64,000 bases of DNA, from assembly GCA_020627705.1 (NCBI GenBank), contig JAHDGJ010000001.1, forward strand, positions 215,861 through 279,860. Direction: 5' to 3'. Positions 27,176 to 36,304 of this stretch are shown here, in pieces. The notes beneath the pieces are model-generated. The model saw only the letters and a program-made list of their open reading frames with translations. It ran no database searches and was not told the origin of the DNA. The DNA comes from Saprospiraceae bacterium. Its GTDB lineage: Bacteria > Bacteroidota > Bacteroidia > Chitinophagales > Saprospiraceae. A program made the translations under genes and the position numbers. Position 1 is the stretch's first letter. The number at the start of each line of letters is the position of its first letter.

Positions 27176-27853
27176 ATGAAATTAGCCCTAATACAACATT
27201 ACGCTGAGCGTTTTAAACAAGACTTAGCCTTAGGAATACTTGATGATCGTTTGTTTCAATATCAAATACTAGAAAACTTCAAACATCATTGGAACATCGA
27301 ATCAAAAGATTTAAGTGGTATGTACAGCCAGTGTTTACAGAGTGATACCTCAGCCCGACTTTGGGGTGGGAGTAAAAATTCTGCCAAAGAAGAGATGCTT
27401 AAAATGATCGATGTCGATCAAGAATTTGTTAGGATTATGTTTAGAGATCTTTTTGATGAGTCCAAAGAATTACTGCTAAGGCTTGCTCGCTTTACGATGT
27501 ATTGCAAGGATTTAGATCAAAAGGTAGAAAAAGCCTTTGGCAAAAGAATTGATCATTATCATGACTTAAAAATGCTTTCCTTTTACCTCTCCTTTACCAG
27601 TCCTCAAAAATATTGCTACTACGAATTCTCCAAGTTCAAAAAATTTACACAATCCATAGACATTCAAGTTGTCCCTGAAAAATTCGAGATTTTACGTTTT
27701 TTCAAGATCACGAAATCAATTTTTGGCATTTTGGTTAAAGATGAGGCTTTGCTTGAAATCAGAAATGATTGGCTAAAAGGGATAACAAATCCCGTTGATT
27801 CTGGGTTATTATTGTGTTATGACTTTTATACATATGTCGCAGAGCTAAAATGA
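27176..27853 (+). CDS. Unknown soluble protein, faintly McrB N-terminal-like
   Basis: A 225-residue helical protein without signal peptide or membrane span. The middle holds IMFRDLFDESKELLLRLARF and DLKMLSFYLSFTSPQKYCYY, a pattern that reminds me of N-terminal regions of McrB-like AAA+ proteins, but no ATPase domain follows and no McrC is present, so this is not evidence of a restriction system. It begins right after a terminator, so it needs its own promoter, and overlaps the GNAT gene by ATGA (27850-27853). Confidence 0.65.
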   Translation: MKLALIQHYAERFKQDLALGILDDRLFQYQILENFKHHWNIESKDLSGMYSQCLQSDTSARLWGGSKNSAKEEMLKMIDVDQEFVRIMFRDLFDESKELLLRLARFTMYCKDLDQKVEKAFGKRIDHYHDLKMLSFYLSFTSPQKYCYYEFSKFKKFTQSIDIQVVPEKFEILRFFKITKSIFGILVKDEALLEIRNDWLKGITNPVDSGLLLCYDFYTYVAELK

Positions 27854-28389
27854 GCAAAACAAAAAGCTTTCAAATTCGGCCTATTGAAGCAAAAGACAAT
27901 GCTGCAGTTGCTGAAATTATTCGAGGAGTAATGACAGAGTTTGCCTGCGTGGGCGACGGGTATTCTATCAATGATCCTGAAGTCGACCATATGTTTGAAG
28001 CATACAATATGGACAAGGCTGCATTTTATGTAATAGAAAACGAATCCACAAAGAAGCTTTTAGGATGCGGGGGAATTGCCCAACTAAAGGATGCCCCCAG
28101 AACTACATGTGAATTACAAAAAATGTATTTCTTAAAAGAACTCCGTGGCTATGGAATGGGGCAAAGACTTCTGGAAATCTGTTTGAGTATGGCTACAGAG
28201 TTGGGATACACCCAATGTTATTTGGAAACCACAAAACGAATGACCGCAGCCAATAAGTTGTACCAAAAAAACGGCTTCCTACCATTAGCTCAAGCTGAAG
28301 GCAATACAGGACATTGTGGTTGTGATTCGTTCTATATGAAAGAACTAAAATCTGTTTTACCCTTCGCCACATTGACTAATGAAAAGTAA
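27850..28389 (+). CDS. GNAT family N-acetyltransferase
   Basis: A 179-residue acetyltransferase with the acetyl-CoA loop ELRGYGMGQRLLEICLSMA (about 96-114), preceded by GGIAQLKDAPRTTCELQKMYF and followed by YTQCYLETTKRMTAANKLYQ and NGFLPL. The full motif A/B order fits amine acetyltransferases; the substrate is unknown. It is coupled to the gene before it (ATGA) and overlaps the START-domain gene after it by 11 bp. Confidence 0.9.
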   Translation: MSKTKSFQIRPIEAKDNAAVAEIIRGVMTEFACVGDGYSINDPEVDHMFEAYNMDKAAFYVIENESTKKLLGCGGIAQLKDAPRTTCELQKMYFLKELRGYGMGQRLLEICLSMATELGYTQCYLETTKRMTAANKLYQKNGFLPLAQAEGNTGHCGCDSFYMKELKSVLPFATLTNEK

Positions 28390-29044
28390 AGCAATACTAT
28401 ATAATCTTTGCTTTGCATTTTTTAGCCTTTTGGCCCTAAGTACCATTGCTCAATCTTCCTGGGAATTACACAAAGAAGAGGACGGGATAAAAGTTTTTAC
28501 TAGAAAGCAAGAGGGTAAGAAAATAAAAGAATTACGTATTGAGATGACTTGGAAAACAAGCTTACAAGAACTCATGGCAGCATTTCAAGACATCGAAAAT
28601 CACAAAACATGGGTATTTCGGACCCCAGTTTCTGAACGTGTAAAGAAGTTAGGTGCACAAAGTCTTATTTACTATGTGATGTTAGACTTCCCATTTCCTG
28701 CAAATGATCGAGACATTGTCATTCATTATTCTTGGAACCAAGATCCAGTGACAAAGATTGTTGAAACCCGTTCAACCACTTCAAATTATGAGATGCCAAT
28801 AGATGAAGGGATCATCAGAGTAAAAGACTTTGGTACGCATTATACTCTAATTCCGTTAGAAGGCCAACGTGTAAAAATAATTTATGAAGCTTGGATGGAT
28901 CCTGATGGAAGCATTCCAGCATGGATGGTAAACTTAGCCGTAAGCAAAGGGCCAACCAAAAGTATGAAAGCATTACGAGACCTTTTGCAAACAGGCAAAT
29001 ATGCCAATGCTCAAATTGACGGAATAGAAGAGTTGCAGCAATAA
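28379..29044 (+). CDS. Exported START-domain protein (lipid-binding fold)
   Basis: A 221-residue protein with a signal peptide (about 1-25, CFAFFSLLALSTIAQS). The rest follows the START fold: WELHKEEDGIKVFTRKQEGK at the start, a central region with VMLDFPFPANDRDIVIHY, and the C-terminal helix WMVNLAVSKGPTKSMKALRDLL. START proteins carry lipids or other hydrophobic molecules, here probably in the periplasm. It overlaps the GNAT gene by 11 bp and closes a three-gene plus-strand unit. Confidence 0.87.
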   Translation: MKSKAILYNLCFAFFSLLALSTIAQSSWELHKEEDGIKVFTRKQEGKKIKELRIEMTWKTSLQELMAAFQDIENHKTWVFRTPVSERVKKLGAQSLIYYVMLDFPFPANDRDIVIHYSWNQDPVTKIVETRSTTSNYEMPIDEGIIRVKDFGTHYTLIPLEGQRVKIIYEAWMDPDGSIPAWMVNLAVSKGPTKSMKALRDLLQTGKYANAQIDGIEELQQ

Positions 29045-29056
29045 GTTATCCCTTGC

Positions 29057-29485
29057 TTATTTTTCGAATAAGCCGCTCAAATCGTCAAAACCTTTAAATT
29101 CTAAAGCGTTTCCCTCTGGATCCTTAAAAAACATCGTGGCTTGCTCTCCTACCTGCCCTTCAAATCTAATGTAGGGTTCGATAATGAATTCTAGATCAGT
29201 GCTTTTTAATCTGTCTCGTAAGGCTTTCCAATCATGCATAGAGAGGACTATTCCAAAATGAGGAATAGGGACTGTATGCCCATCAACTGCATTTCCTGCT
29301 GTTTCTGATTTGGGAACAAATCCATCAAGCTGATGCAATACAAATTGGTGGCCATAAAAATTAAAATCAACCCATTTGACATCGCTGCGCCCTTCCTCAA
29401 AACCCAACACATCTCTATAAAACGATCGGCATGATTCAAGATTCTCTACAGGAATGGCCAAATGAAAAGGTCTCAATGTACTCAT
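29057..29485 (-). CDS. VOC family (glyoxalase/dioxygenase fold) protein
   Basis: A 142-residue vicinal-oxygen-chelate protein: PFHLAIPVENLESCRSFYRDVLGF with the first metal-position His, VDFNFYGHQFVLHQL, IPHFGIVLSMHDW and FKDPEGNALEFKGFDD with the terminal Glu. Members are glyoxalases, extradiol dioxygenases or resistance proteins; the reaction cannot be decided. Its ATG overlaps the TGA of the large PNGase F-like gene, so it is coupled downstream of it. Confidence 0.9.
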   Translation of the reverse strand: MSTLRPFHLAIPVENLESCRSFYRDVLGFEEGRSDVKWVDFNFYGHQFVLHQLDGFVPKSETAGNAVDGHTVPIPHFGIVLSMHDWKALRDRLKSTDLEFIIEPYIRFEGQVGEQATMFFKDPEGNALEFKGFDDLSGLFEK

Positions 29486-32400
29486 GATTTTATAAGTTTT
29501 TTAGTGACTACTCCCTGCTCACCCTCTACCCGAATCAAATATATCCCCTGGCTAAGTTGGGATAAATCAAAAGCTACATTATGTATTTCTGCGGATTCTA
29601 AATCAACCCTTTGAATTTCTCGACCGGACAAATGCAATACGCTGATATTCCTCACTTTTTCAGCTTCCTTAAGCACTACGTGAACGCGATGTGTCGAAGG
29701 ATTTGGGTATATATTGATGTCAAATTCCTCTGTATCAAATGACTCTGTATCCGTAACCATCCCTGCGATGAAATGATATTCGAAAAATGCCCCAAAATCT
29801 CTAGGTAATTCTTTAAAGCTACCATCGGACTGAAGCACTTGAATAAAACCAGAACCCTGACTTAGATTGGCCCACCACTCTAGGCCATCCTGGCCAGAAT
29901 CTGTCACCACCAATCTGTAGCAACCATTTACATTAAGTACATCCTCATAAGTGGTATTGGCGCTTAAGCCACTTGGGCCTTTGCTAAAAATAACTTCATC
30001 GTATTCGTTATAAACTTTATAACCAGTAGACGTAGCATTGTTGTTGGTCTTAAAACGAATCATTACGTTAGAATCTACCTCATCTACTGGTTGGTAGTCA
30101 GAGACCATGACATCATTTGAAGGATACTCATCGTTTGGCGTAATAATTTTTGCATAAAACAATTGATCAGTATTTGCCGCCGCAACAGAAGGCATGTATC
30201 TAAGTATAATTTCATCCGTTGCCAAAAAACTAAGGTTTCCTTCCCACTCCTGAGTAAACACTTCGCCCCCATCTACCCCATATTCGATGGTCGCATTGGT
30301 CAAATTTTGTGCTCCCCTATTTTGAATGCGAATTAGGGATTCACTACAGCGAGGATTAAATTGTCCATATTCAATTCTTCCACTTGGATTGATAATGGCA
30401 TCTATTGCAGCATCGTGGGTATGATTAACCTCACCGTATTTTATAACTTGAGTATTCACGATATAATTGCTGTTTCCAGCTACCGACTGAATCCCATAAT
30501 CTATCATTACCGGAACATCGTTTTGCATAATTCCAGTAAAATCATTTAGCCTGATGTCTGAAGGCATTCCAGGACACCATCCTGCTCTATCATATACCCA
30601 AGTCCCTCCTTGAGGTTGGATCGGGTTCTCTGAACATTCCTTCCATACCTGCCATTGGACAGGAATTTCATCGATTGAAATAAAATGGTTTCTTGGAATA
30701 AACTCTCCCTCTTGACCATGACCTGTAATTACTGTTTTGAAGACTACAGCGGCATCGCCAGCTGTCTTTACTTGAGCACGAGGTTCGAATCTACGATCGT
30801 CCATAATTGCTTGCCACCCCGTATTTGTAACAGGCCAAACTTGATCCACTGAGTGGACGTTTCGAGGTGGTGTCCCTTCGTAAAATAAAAACTTAATGTC
30901 TATATCCTCCTGCCATTGCCCACCTCTTGACATGTACATTCTTTTGGATCCCTTGAGCAAAGGCGCATAATCTGTAACGTCAAAAGTCCATGTCTTTCCT
31001 TCCCAGCCCAAATCCAAATTTATACCATATGGCGTCACAAATGACATGAGCTCGAATTGCATTGGAGATTTGGTAAAATGCACCATTTCTCCAATAGTAA
31101 TCACACCATCTGGATCAATCGAAATCGTACTATGAATCGAGCCATCTTCATTAAATACAGACATGTCTCCTGCTGGATAGTAATACATCGTATTTTCCAA
31201 AACTCTGTCCGTTCCATTTAAACCATAAGCATCTACTCGGTGTGGTGCGTTTTGTATGGAGTCCATACTTGTAAGCGCAACAACATTTAGATCGTATTCG
31301 CCCTTAATCGGGAAAATATCCGGCATTGAAGTCAGCGTACCATTATAGAAATTAAAGTCCCTCGGAAAAGCATCATATCCGTGTAGATCCCCAATAACTT
31401 CTCCATCATTTTGAGCTGGACTCAGATCATTAATTGCATCCAAGTTTTCAAAATCATAGCGCAGAATTAAATTTTCGTCTTGGGCTGAAGTGAAACCACA
31501 ATGATTTGCTCGAACCTCAGCCGGCGATAGTGCTTTATCCCAAATACACAATTCATCAATCTCTCCGAAATACGGCGTATTGAAATTTGAAGAGCTTCCA
31601 ATAACTAAAACATCAAGATCAATGGCTTTGGTTTTGGAAGTTCCTTCATGCCAAAGACCTCCGTTTAGATAGATCCGCATAATGCCAGTGTTGGCATCTT
31701 TAATATACACCCAATGATTCCAAGTATTCTTTATTTGATCCGTGGTCGCAGCTTTATTGATTCGATCGTAGCCGGAACCATCGTTGCCACAATCCCAATA
31801 CATTTGACCATTATTCCATGGCAAATGAATGTTTACTTGCCTATTATCATCTTGATCAACACCTTCTAAAAAAAAGGTATTCACAGGAAGCACATCAGCA
31901 CCCTTGGTCCAAAAAGCAATCGAAATTTCCTTATCGATTGTGGAAAAATCATCCACAATCCTTATTTGACCAACTCCGTTAGAAACCCATACTTTATTAT
32001 TAGAGGCACTGTAAATTCTAGGATTTGATTCTGACAAACTGGATAAAGCCACGGTACTATTTATTACTTCGTAGCTTATATCCAACTGTATATCATCGAT
32101 ACCATTCCAATCAAAAGGAGTATGTAAAAGAATTTTCTCAAAATTTGAATTGAACTCAGTGTGGTTGTAATAGACTTCTTGCCAATCGTTTTGATAAAAA
32201 CAAAAATCGGTACCATCAATGCCGTGTCGCATTCTGATTTTAAAGTTTCTGAAAGTACCACTTCCAGAATCAATGTTTAAACCTATGGCATCGATGTTTC
32301 CTTCACTTAATCCTGCATCAAACAAATCAGCTTTTTTCCATTCGAAAGAGAAACGCTTCGTGTCGCCATTACCCGCCAGCAAATCCAAGGTTTCGTTTGA

Positions 32401-32838
32401 TTGTATCAAAGGATACATCACCTCATTAGAAACACTCAATGCCTCAACCTCATAAAGGTTCGAAATGTAATATTGATACGTTGGATTTTCTGAGTAGGCA
32501 AACGCATCACCACTGAAGTTGCTTATTTCGAAATCTGGGGATACCGTGCGCAGGGAATCTACTTTAGTCGAATCTGTAATGTAGGTGTTGCAGCTATAAT
32601 CCCATTCGCCACAACCAATATTGGTCTGACCCGATATTGCAGGAGAAACCAATCCATCTTTGCATCGCATCGAATATTTCATGATTATTTTTTCCCAATT
32701 GTTGTGGTCTACCTCAGGAAACTGAATCAATGTATCTCGAGTTTCAGAATCATAATTTAAAGTTTGAACTACAATTTCTTGTGCATCAATAAAATGCGCG
32801 AGGCAGATAAAACACAAGGCAACTAAAAGCTTTTTCAT
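29482..32838 (-). CDS. Secreted LamG / PNGase F-like multidomain protein with T9SS sorting domain
   Basis: An 1118-residue exported protein starting MKKLLVALCFICLAHF (signal peptide about 1-19). Early on is CGEWDYSCNTYI (76-87), a motif recurrent in Bacteroidota PNGase F-like proteins. About 298-435 is a LamG/concanavalin-like domain (EISIAFWTKG, WNHWVYIKD, IDELCIWDKALSPAEVRAN). About 560-830 resembles the PNGase F fold, with GHG near 706 and NPIQPQGGTWVYDRAGWC near 738-755. The end (NIYPNPSTHRVHVVL, GIYLIRVEG, TKKLIKS) is a T9SS sorting domain. It may remove or bind N-glycans, but I cannot confirm the catalytic acids. The signal peptide favours the start at 32838 over 32883. Confidence 0.85.
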   Translation of the reverse strand: MKKLLVALCFICLAHFIDAQEIVVQTLNYDSETRDTLIQFPEVDHNNWEKIIMKYSMRCKDGLVSPAISGQTNIGCGEWDYSCNTYITDSTKVDSLRTVSPDFEISNFSGDAFAYSENPTYQYYISNLYEVEALSVSNEVMYPLIQSNETLDLLAGNGDTKRFSFEWKKADLFDAGLSEGNIDAIGLNIDSGSGTFRNFKIRMRHGIDGTDFCFYQNDWQEVYYNHTEFNSNFEKILLHTPFDWNGIDDIQLDISYEVINSTVALSSLSESNPRIYSASNNKVWVSNGVGQIRIVDDFSTIDKEISIAFWTKGADVLPVNTFFLEGVDQDDNRQVNIHLPWNNGQMYWDCGNDGSGYDRINKAATTDQIKNTWNHWVYIKDANTGIMRIYLNGGLWHEGTSKTKAIDLDVLVIGSSSNFNTPYFGEIDELCIWDKALSPAEVRANHCGFTSAQDENLILRYDFENLDAINDLSPAQNDGEVIGDLHGYDAFPRDFNFYNGTLTSMPDIFPIKGEYDLNVVALTSMDSIQNAPHRVDAYGLNGTDRVLENTMYYYPAGDMSVFNEDGSIHSTISIDPDGVITIGEMVHFTKSPMQFELMSFVTPYGINLDLGWEGKTWTFDVTDYAPLLKGSKRMYMSRGGQWQEDIDIKFLFYEGTPPRNVHSVDQVWPVTNTGWQAIMDDRRFEPRAQVKTAGDAAVVFKTVITGHGQEGEFIPRNHFISIDEIPVQWQVWKECSENPIQPQGGTWVYDRAGWCPGMPSDIRLNDFTGIMQNDVPVMIDYGIQSVAGNSNYIVNTQVIKYGEVNHTHDAAIDAIINPSGRIEYGQFNPRCSESLIRIQNRGAQNLTNATIEYGVDGGEVFTQEWEGNLSFLATDEIILRYMPSVAAANTDQLFYAKIITPNDEYPSNDVMVSDYQPVDEVDSNVMIRFKTNNNATSTGYKVYNEYDEVIFSKGPSGLSANTTYEDVLNVNGCYRLVVTDSGQDGLEWWANLSQGSGFIQVLQSDGSFKELPRDFGAFFEYHFIAGMVTDTESFDTEEFDINIYPNPSTHRVHVVLKEAEKVRNISVLHLSGREIQRVDLESAEIHNVAFDLSQLSQGIYLIRVEGEQGVVTKKLIKS

Positions 32839-33096
32839 TTTCAAGAGTTTAAAATTTAAGGTACAAAATAGATGGGTAATCAATCTTGATTTTCAAGTTT
32901 TGGATGGTTGAGAATTACCAATGGTCATTATAGCTGAACATCATTTTACTGGGCAATACTATTTTAAAAAGTAATACCTTTTGCTTATGATTGACGAAAA
33001 GCTTTCGCTACGCTAAGGATATATCGTTGAAATAAATCAGAAAAGAATTTAATATAAAAATCATAACTTGATTTTTATCGAAAAATAAAAAATAGC
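32839..33096. other. 258-bp divergent intergenic region with a small stem-loop
   Basis: AT-rich region separating the secreted PNGase F-like gene from the DUF4287 gene. A perfect 10-bp stem with a 5-base loop (33054-33063 and 33069-33078) lies 18 bases before the plus-strand ATG. No reading frame or RNA gene is seen. Confidence 0.55.
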
Positions 33097-33648
33097 ATGA
33101 ATGATCCAGAAGTAAAAATGATGGAAAGCATCAAAGAAAAGTACGGCAAGCCCTTTGACCATTGGGTCAAACTAGTGCGTTCTCAAAATTTTAGTAAGCA
33201 TGGAGAGATATTGAAATACTTAAAAACTGAGCATGGCTTTACGCACGGATTTGCCAATCTTGTTTCGCACAAATCAAAGGGTTCGGATTCAAGTTCTCAA
33301 AATAACGACACGCTTATTTCAAACCAATACAAAGGAAAAGAACACTTTAAACCTCTTTTTGATACCTTGGTAAAAGAAATTTCTTCTTTTGGAGCGGATG
33401 TCCAATTCGCCCCAAAAAAGGCATATGTCAGTCTACGAAGAAAAAAGCAATTCGGTGCTTTAATTCCCTCAACAAAAACTAGATTCGAAATAGGCATTAA
33501 TCTCAAAGGACAAGAAGGCGAAGGCATACTAGAGGCTATAACCAAGTCTGGATCAATGTTTACCCATAAGATCAACTTATCAGAACACACTTCAGAACTA
33601 AAGGAATGCATAGGATGGCTCAAAAAGGCTTACGCGAATGCCGGGTGA
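33097..33648 (+). CDS. DUF4287/DUF5655 domain protein
   Basis: A 183-residue cytosolic protein with an N-terminal DUF4287-like part (about 5-65, KYGKPFDHWVKLVRSQNFSK and TEHGFTHGFANLVSHKSKG) and a C-terminal DUF5655-like part (about 80-180, HFKPLFDTLVKEISSFGADV, ending HTSELKECIGWLKKAYANA). The function of these domains is not established; they often occur together. It is followed after 66 bp by the Lacal_2735-like gene. Confidence 0.85.
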   Translation: MNDPEVKMMESIKEKYGKPFDHWVKLVRSQNFSKHGEILKYLKTEHGFTHGFANLVSHKSKGSDSSSQNNDTLISNQYKGKEHFKPLFDTLVKEISSFGADVQFAPKKAYVSLRRKKQFGALIPSTKTRFEIGINLKGQEGEGILEAITKSGSMFTHKINLSEHTSELKECIGWLKKAYANAG

Positions 33649-33714
33649 TAAAAAAGCCATTCTTTCGAGATGAACCCTTTTGATTAATATGCGTTAAAAT
33701 CTAAAAGGAAAGAT

Positions 33715-33882
33715 ATGTTTGGTTTATTCAAAAAAAAATCACCAATAGAAAAATTACAAGAGCAGTATAAAAAACTGCTCGAAGAAAGTTTCGTCTTATC
33801 TAAAACAGATCGAAAGGCAAGTGATGCCAAACAAATGGAAGCCGAAGAATTATTGAAGAAAATAGAATCACTACAGGCTTAG
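33715..33882 (+). CDS. Lacal_2735-family small protein
   Basis: A 55-residue cytosolic protein beginning MFGLFKKKSPIEKLQEQYKK, with a helical Lys/Glu/Leu-rich body ending KKIESLQA. Opening and length match the small conserved Bacteroidota family annotated Lacal_2735, which has no known function. Its last 12 bases overlap the convergent DUF5916 gene. Confidence 0.85.
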   Translation: MFGLFKKKSPIEKLQEQYKKLLEESFVLSKTDRKASDAKQMEAEELLKKIESLQA

Positions 33883-36117
33883 CCAGTAACTCATTTTAAG
33901 AACTATGCCTCGGTTCCTGCTTTCTCCTATTTGGAGTCCTTCCATAAGTAGATTATCAGAGTACACCACAAACAAATCTGAAGCTGGAGCGAACCGCCAT
34001 TGATAGCGTGCATTTAGCCCTAAATTATCCAACTGGCTGTTGTATTGTATCAAGCAACTTAAAAAATGCGCTCTAGTAAATGTAAAATCAAACCTTGGGC
34101 TCACTAGCCATAAATTGGCAGTTTCGAATGGATCTTCTAAATCAATTCGATTAAAGCTTGACTCTAATGTGATGGTTCCATAAGGTATAAAGCGATAGGA
34201 AGCCTCTCCTCGAATTTGGTATCTCGTACCATCAAAAAATTTCCCCACCAAAAAATTCCCTCCGGCGGAAAAAGGTTTGGCTCTGTTGGTATTGTAATTT
34301 ATTTGAAAGCTTAGGTTTTCGAAAACTCGACCAGCACTGAAAAAGATATCATCATTTTGAATACGAGTAGGATCAAAATCATTAAGCAGAAAAAGTTTGT
34401 TGTATTGAACGTTTGCCTCCAATCGAGTTAAATCCTGCATTTGTGCGTTGTATTGAAAACTTAAACTTTGCTCTTCCAATCCAAAAGATGAAAAGTTTTC
34501 ATTTCCGTCTTTAGCTAATTTGTAAAAATTTCTAGCTTGAATGGTGTATTGATTTTGCACAATAGCACCTTTGGAAGGGAAGGTTCGATAGGTAAAGCCG
34601 GGTCCAAAAACTAAGACGTCTTTACGAGGCACAAATCCGACCTCCGCATCAAAACCATTACCAATAACAGTGCCCTCAAAATCTATAGCGTATTTGCGAC
34701 GGTTGTATCGTACAAAATTAAATGAGCTAAACTTGTGTTCTTCCTCATTGGGAGTTAATGACTTAAAAACACTGCTTTTTCCGGACCAATAATTATTCTT
34801 TGACCTGATACGATATTCCAGTCCTAAGGTGCGATCGTATGCATCATTAGTTTCTCCAAAATCATCATAATTAATGGCTTGTTTATTTATAACCAACGCA
34901 GCAATTGTGGAGCGATCAAATACTCTTTGCTCTGCAGCAACGACAGAATAATTATAGGAAGGCAAATCATTATCACTTTGCGCTGAACTTTGAATACTCA
35001 TTACTCCAAGCCTAAAGTCGTCCGTTAATTTGCCAGTGAGCCTAATACCACCCGGTATAGCATTTTGAATATTATTTCCTGTCAAAGTATCTATACCAAC
35101 TCCAATTCTACGAGAAAAAAAAGGATTCAAAAAGCGTGCGCCAAACGAACCAAACAAATCGGCATTTTCAAGAAAAAACTGACGTCTTTCTGGAAAAAAT
35201 ATTTCGAATCGATCCAAATTGGTGACCTGTCGATCCACCTCAACTTGTGAAAAATCTGGATTGATTGTAACGTCCAAATTTAAATTGGTGCCAATACTAA
35301 ATTTTGCATCAAGGCCGGTGTTACCCGTAACCTTGGGACTGGTTTGATCTAGGTCTTCAAAATCTCTTGTGACCGAACCCGTGATATAAGGGATCACCGC
35401 AATATTTGGGGTACTGTTTTCCAATTCTTTCTCCCAATATAAACGACCCATAAAATTCATATCCATCAAAATTATTTGACGTGGGCGTTGGACCCAAATA
35501 GACATTTCATTGTGTTGGGTATCGTTCCGGTAAGCGTTGAATCTAAAATATTTCGTCCCCTCTTTGTATTTGATGATCTTAAGCGGAATCGCGACCTCAC
35601 AAATCCAATGGTCATCATAAATTTTACTTTCTCCTTCCCATTTATTATCCCACGATGGGTCAAAATCTCGAAAGCCTCTACCTCCATTCGAAATCCAAGC
35701 CTCACGTTGGGCACCGAATGCATTCATACCAAACAAATATGCATTGGTCTTATCATTGAAGGCATCCAGCATAAAACTTATATTGTCCGTTGCTCGAAAT
35801 CCATAATCCCTTCTAAGTGACGGCACCTGAAATTTATTTCCTTTCGAATAGCACTTTGCTGATAAGTAGACAAATTCATCATCATACGTTACTCGAATCT
35901 CCGTTTCACCCAAAGCCGGAATAGTATCGTTTGGTGCGTATTGATAGAATCCTGAAATCACTTGAGCACTTTGCCAACTGGGCTCATCCAATATCCCATC
36001 AAGGATTATTTCTCCTTGTTTCAACTTGACTTGAATATCTGCCCCTTTTTCTTGTTCTTGCCCAACGACAGACGAAAAGAAAAAACTCAGGATTAATAAA
36101 AGAACAACATGCTTCAT
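33871..36117 (-). CDS. DUF5916 outer-membrane-type protein with CBM9-like N-terminus
   Basis: A 748-residue exported protein. A signal peptide (1-19, LLLILSFFFSSVVGQ) precedes a CBM9-like carbohydrate-binding sandwich (about 30-230, GEIILDGILDEPSWQSAQV, DDEFVYLSAKCY) and a long DUF5916 part of alternating strands ending in aromatic residues (FSQVEVDRQVTNLDRFEIFF, RRQFFLENADLF, final LKMSYWLSL), as in outer-membrane beta barrels. Function of the family is not established; a surface role is inferred. The preferred ATG at 36117 sits at the tip of an 8-bp inverted repeat; another in-frame ATG is at 36126. Confidence 0.87.
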   Translation of the reverse strand: MKHVVLLLILSFFFSSVVGQEQEKGADIQVKLKQGEIILDGILDEPSWQSAQVISGFYQYAPNDTIPALGETEIRVTYDDEFVYLSAKCYSKGNKFQVPSLRRDYGFRATDNISFMLDAFNDKTNAYLFGMNAFGAQREAWISNGGRGFRDFDPSWDNKWEGESKIYDDHWICEVAIPLKIIKYKEGTKYFRFNAYRNDTQHNEMSIWVQRPRQIILMDMNFMGRLYWEKELENSTPNIAVIPYITGSVTRDFEDLDQTSPKVTGNTGLDAKFSIGTNLNLDVTINPDFSQVEVDRQVTNLDRFEIFFPERRQFFLENADLFGSFGARFLNPFFSRRIGVGIDTLTGNNIQNAIPGGIRLTGKLTDDFRLGVMSIQSSAQSDNDLPSYNYSVVAAEQRVFDRSTIAALVINKQAINYDDFGETNDAYDRTLGLEYRIRSKNNYWSGKSSVFKSLTPNEEEHKFSSFNFVRYNRRKYAIDFEGTVIGNGFDAEVGFVPRKDVLVFGPGFTYRTFPSKGAIVQNQYTIQARNFYKLAKDGNENFSSFGLEEQSLSFQYNAQMQDLTRLEANVQYNKLFLLNDFDPTRIQNDDIFFSAGRVFENLSFQINYNTNRAKPFSAGGNFLVGKFFDGTRYQIRGEASYRFIPYGTITLESSFNRIDLEDPFETANLWLVSPRFDFTFTRAHFLSCLIQYNSQLDNLGLNARYQWRFAPASDLFVVYSDNLLMEGLQIGESRNRGIVLKMSYWLSL

Positions 36118-36127
36118 TAGAAGCATG
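36108..36127 (-). promoter_or_regulatory. Inverted repeat enclosing the start codon of the DUF5916 gene
   Basis: CATGCTTC (36108-36115) and GAAGCATG (36120-36127) flank a 4-base loop. In the transcript the 8-bp hairpin holds both candidate ATGs, one in the stem and one at the loop, so it could limit translation or bind a regulator. Confidence 0.4.
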
Positions 36128-36160
36128 AAGATATTATGTATTATTCTTATATATTAATAT

Positions 36161-36304
36161 TTAATCGTCTTTTGATTTTAAAAAATCTTCTCGTTGAGCT
36201 CGGTATTGAAGCACATATTCTTGTGAATTGACGATCCAAATAGTCAAGCCTTTTGAGAAAGTTAAAGCTCGACACAGCCAAGAAGCACTCCGTTGATTTA
36301 AAGT
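36161..36304 (-). other. 47-codon open extension in frame after the DUF3810 stop codon
   Basis: Directly after the TAG (36305-36307) of the DUF3810 gene, the same frame stays open for 47 codons to a TAA (36161-36163). The product has a protein-like composition (KGLTIWIVNSQEYVLQYRAQ, then REDFLKSKDD) with no ATG. It may be a stop-codon readthrough tail, the remnant of a separate gene, or chance. Confidence 0.35.

Noticed and set aside
27176-27853. McrBC-type restriction system
   Set aside because: Only a weak resemblance in one small protein; no AAA+ GTPase and no McrC gene in the window.
29055-29073. Terminator between the START-domain and VOC genes
   Set aside because: A 7-bp hairpin spans the VOC stop codon but neither strand has a T run after it.
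35476-35820. 114-codon plus-strand frame opposite the DUF5916 gene
   Set aside because: Antisense shadow of a long, well-supported gene; no start context or domain.
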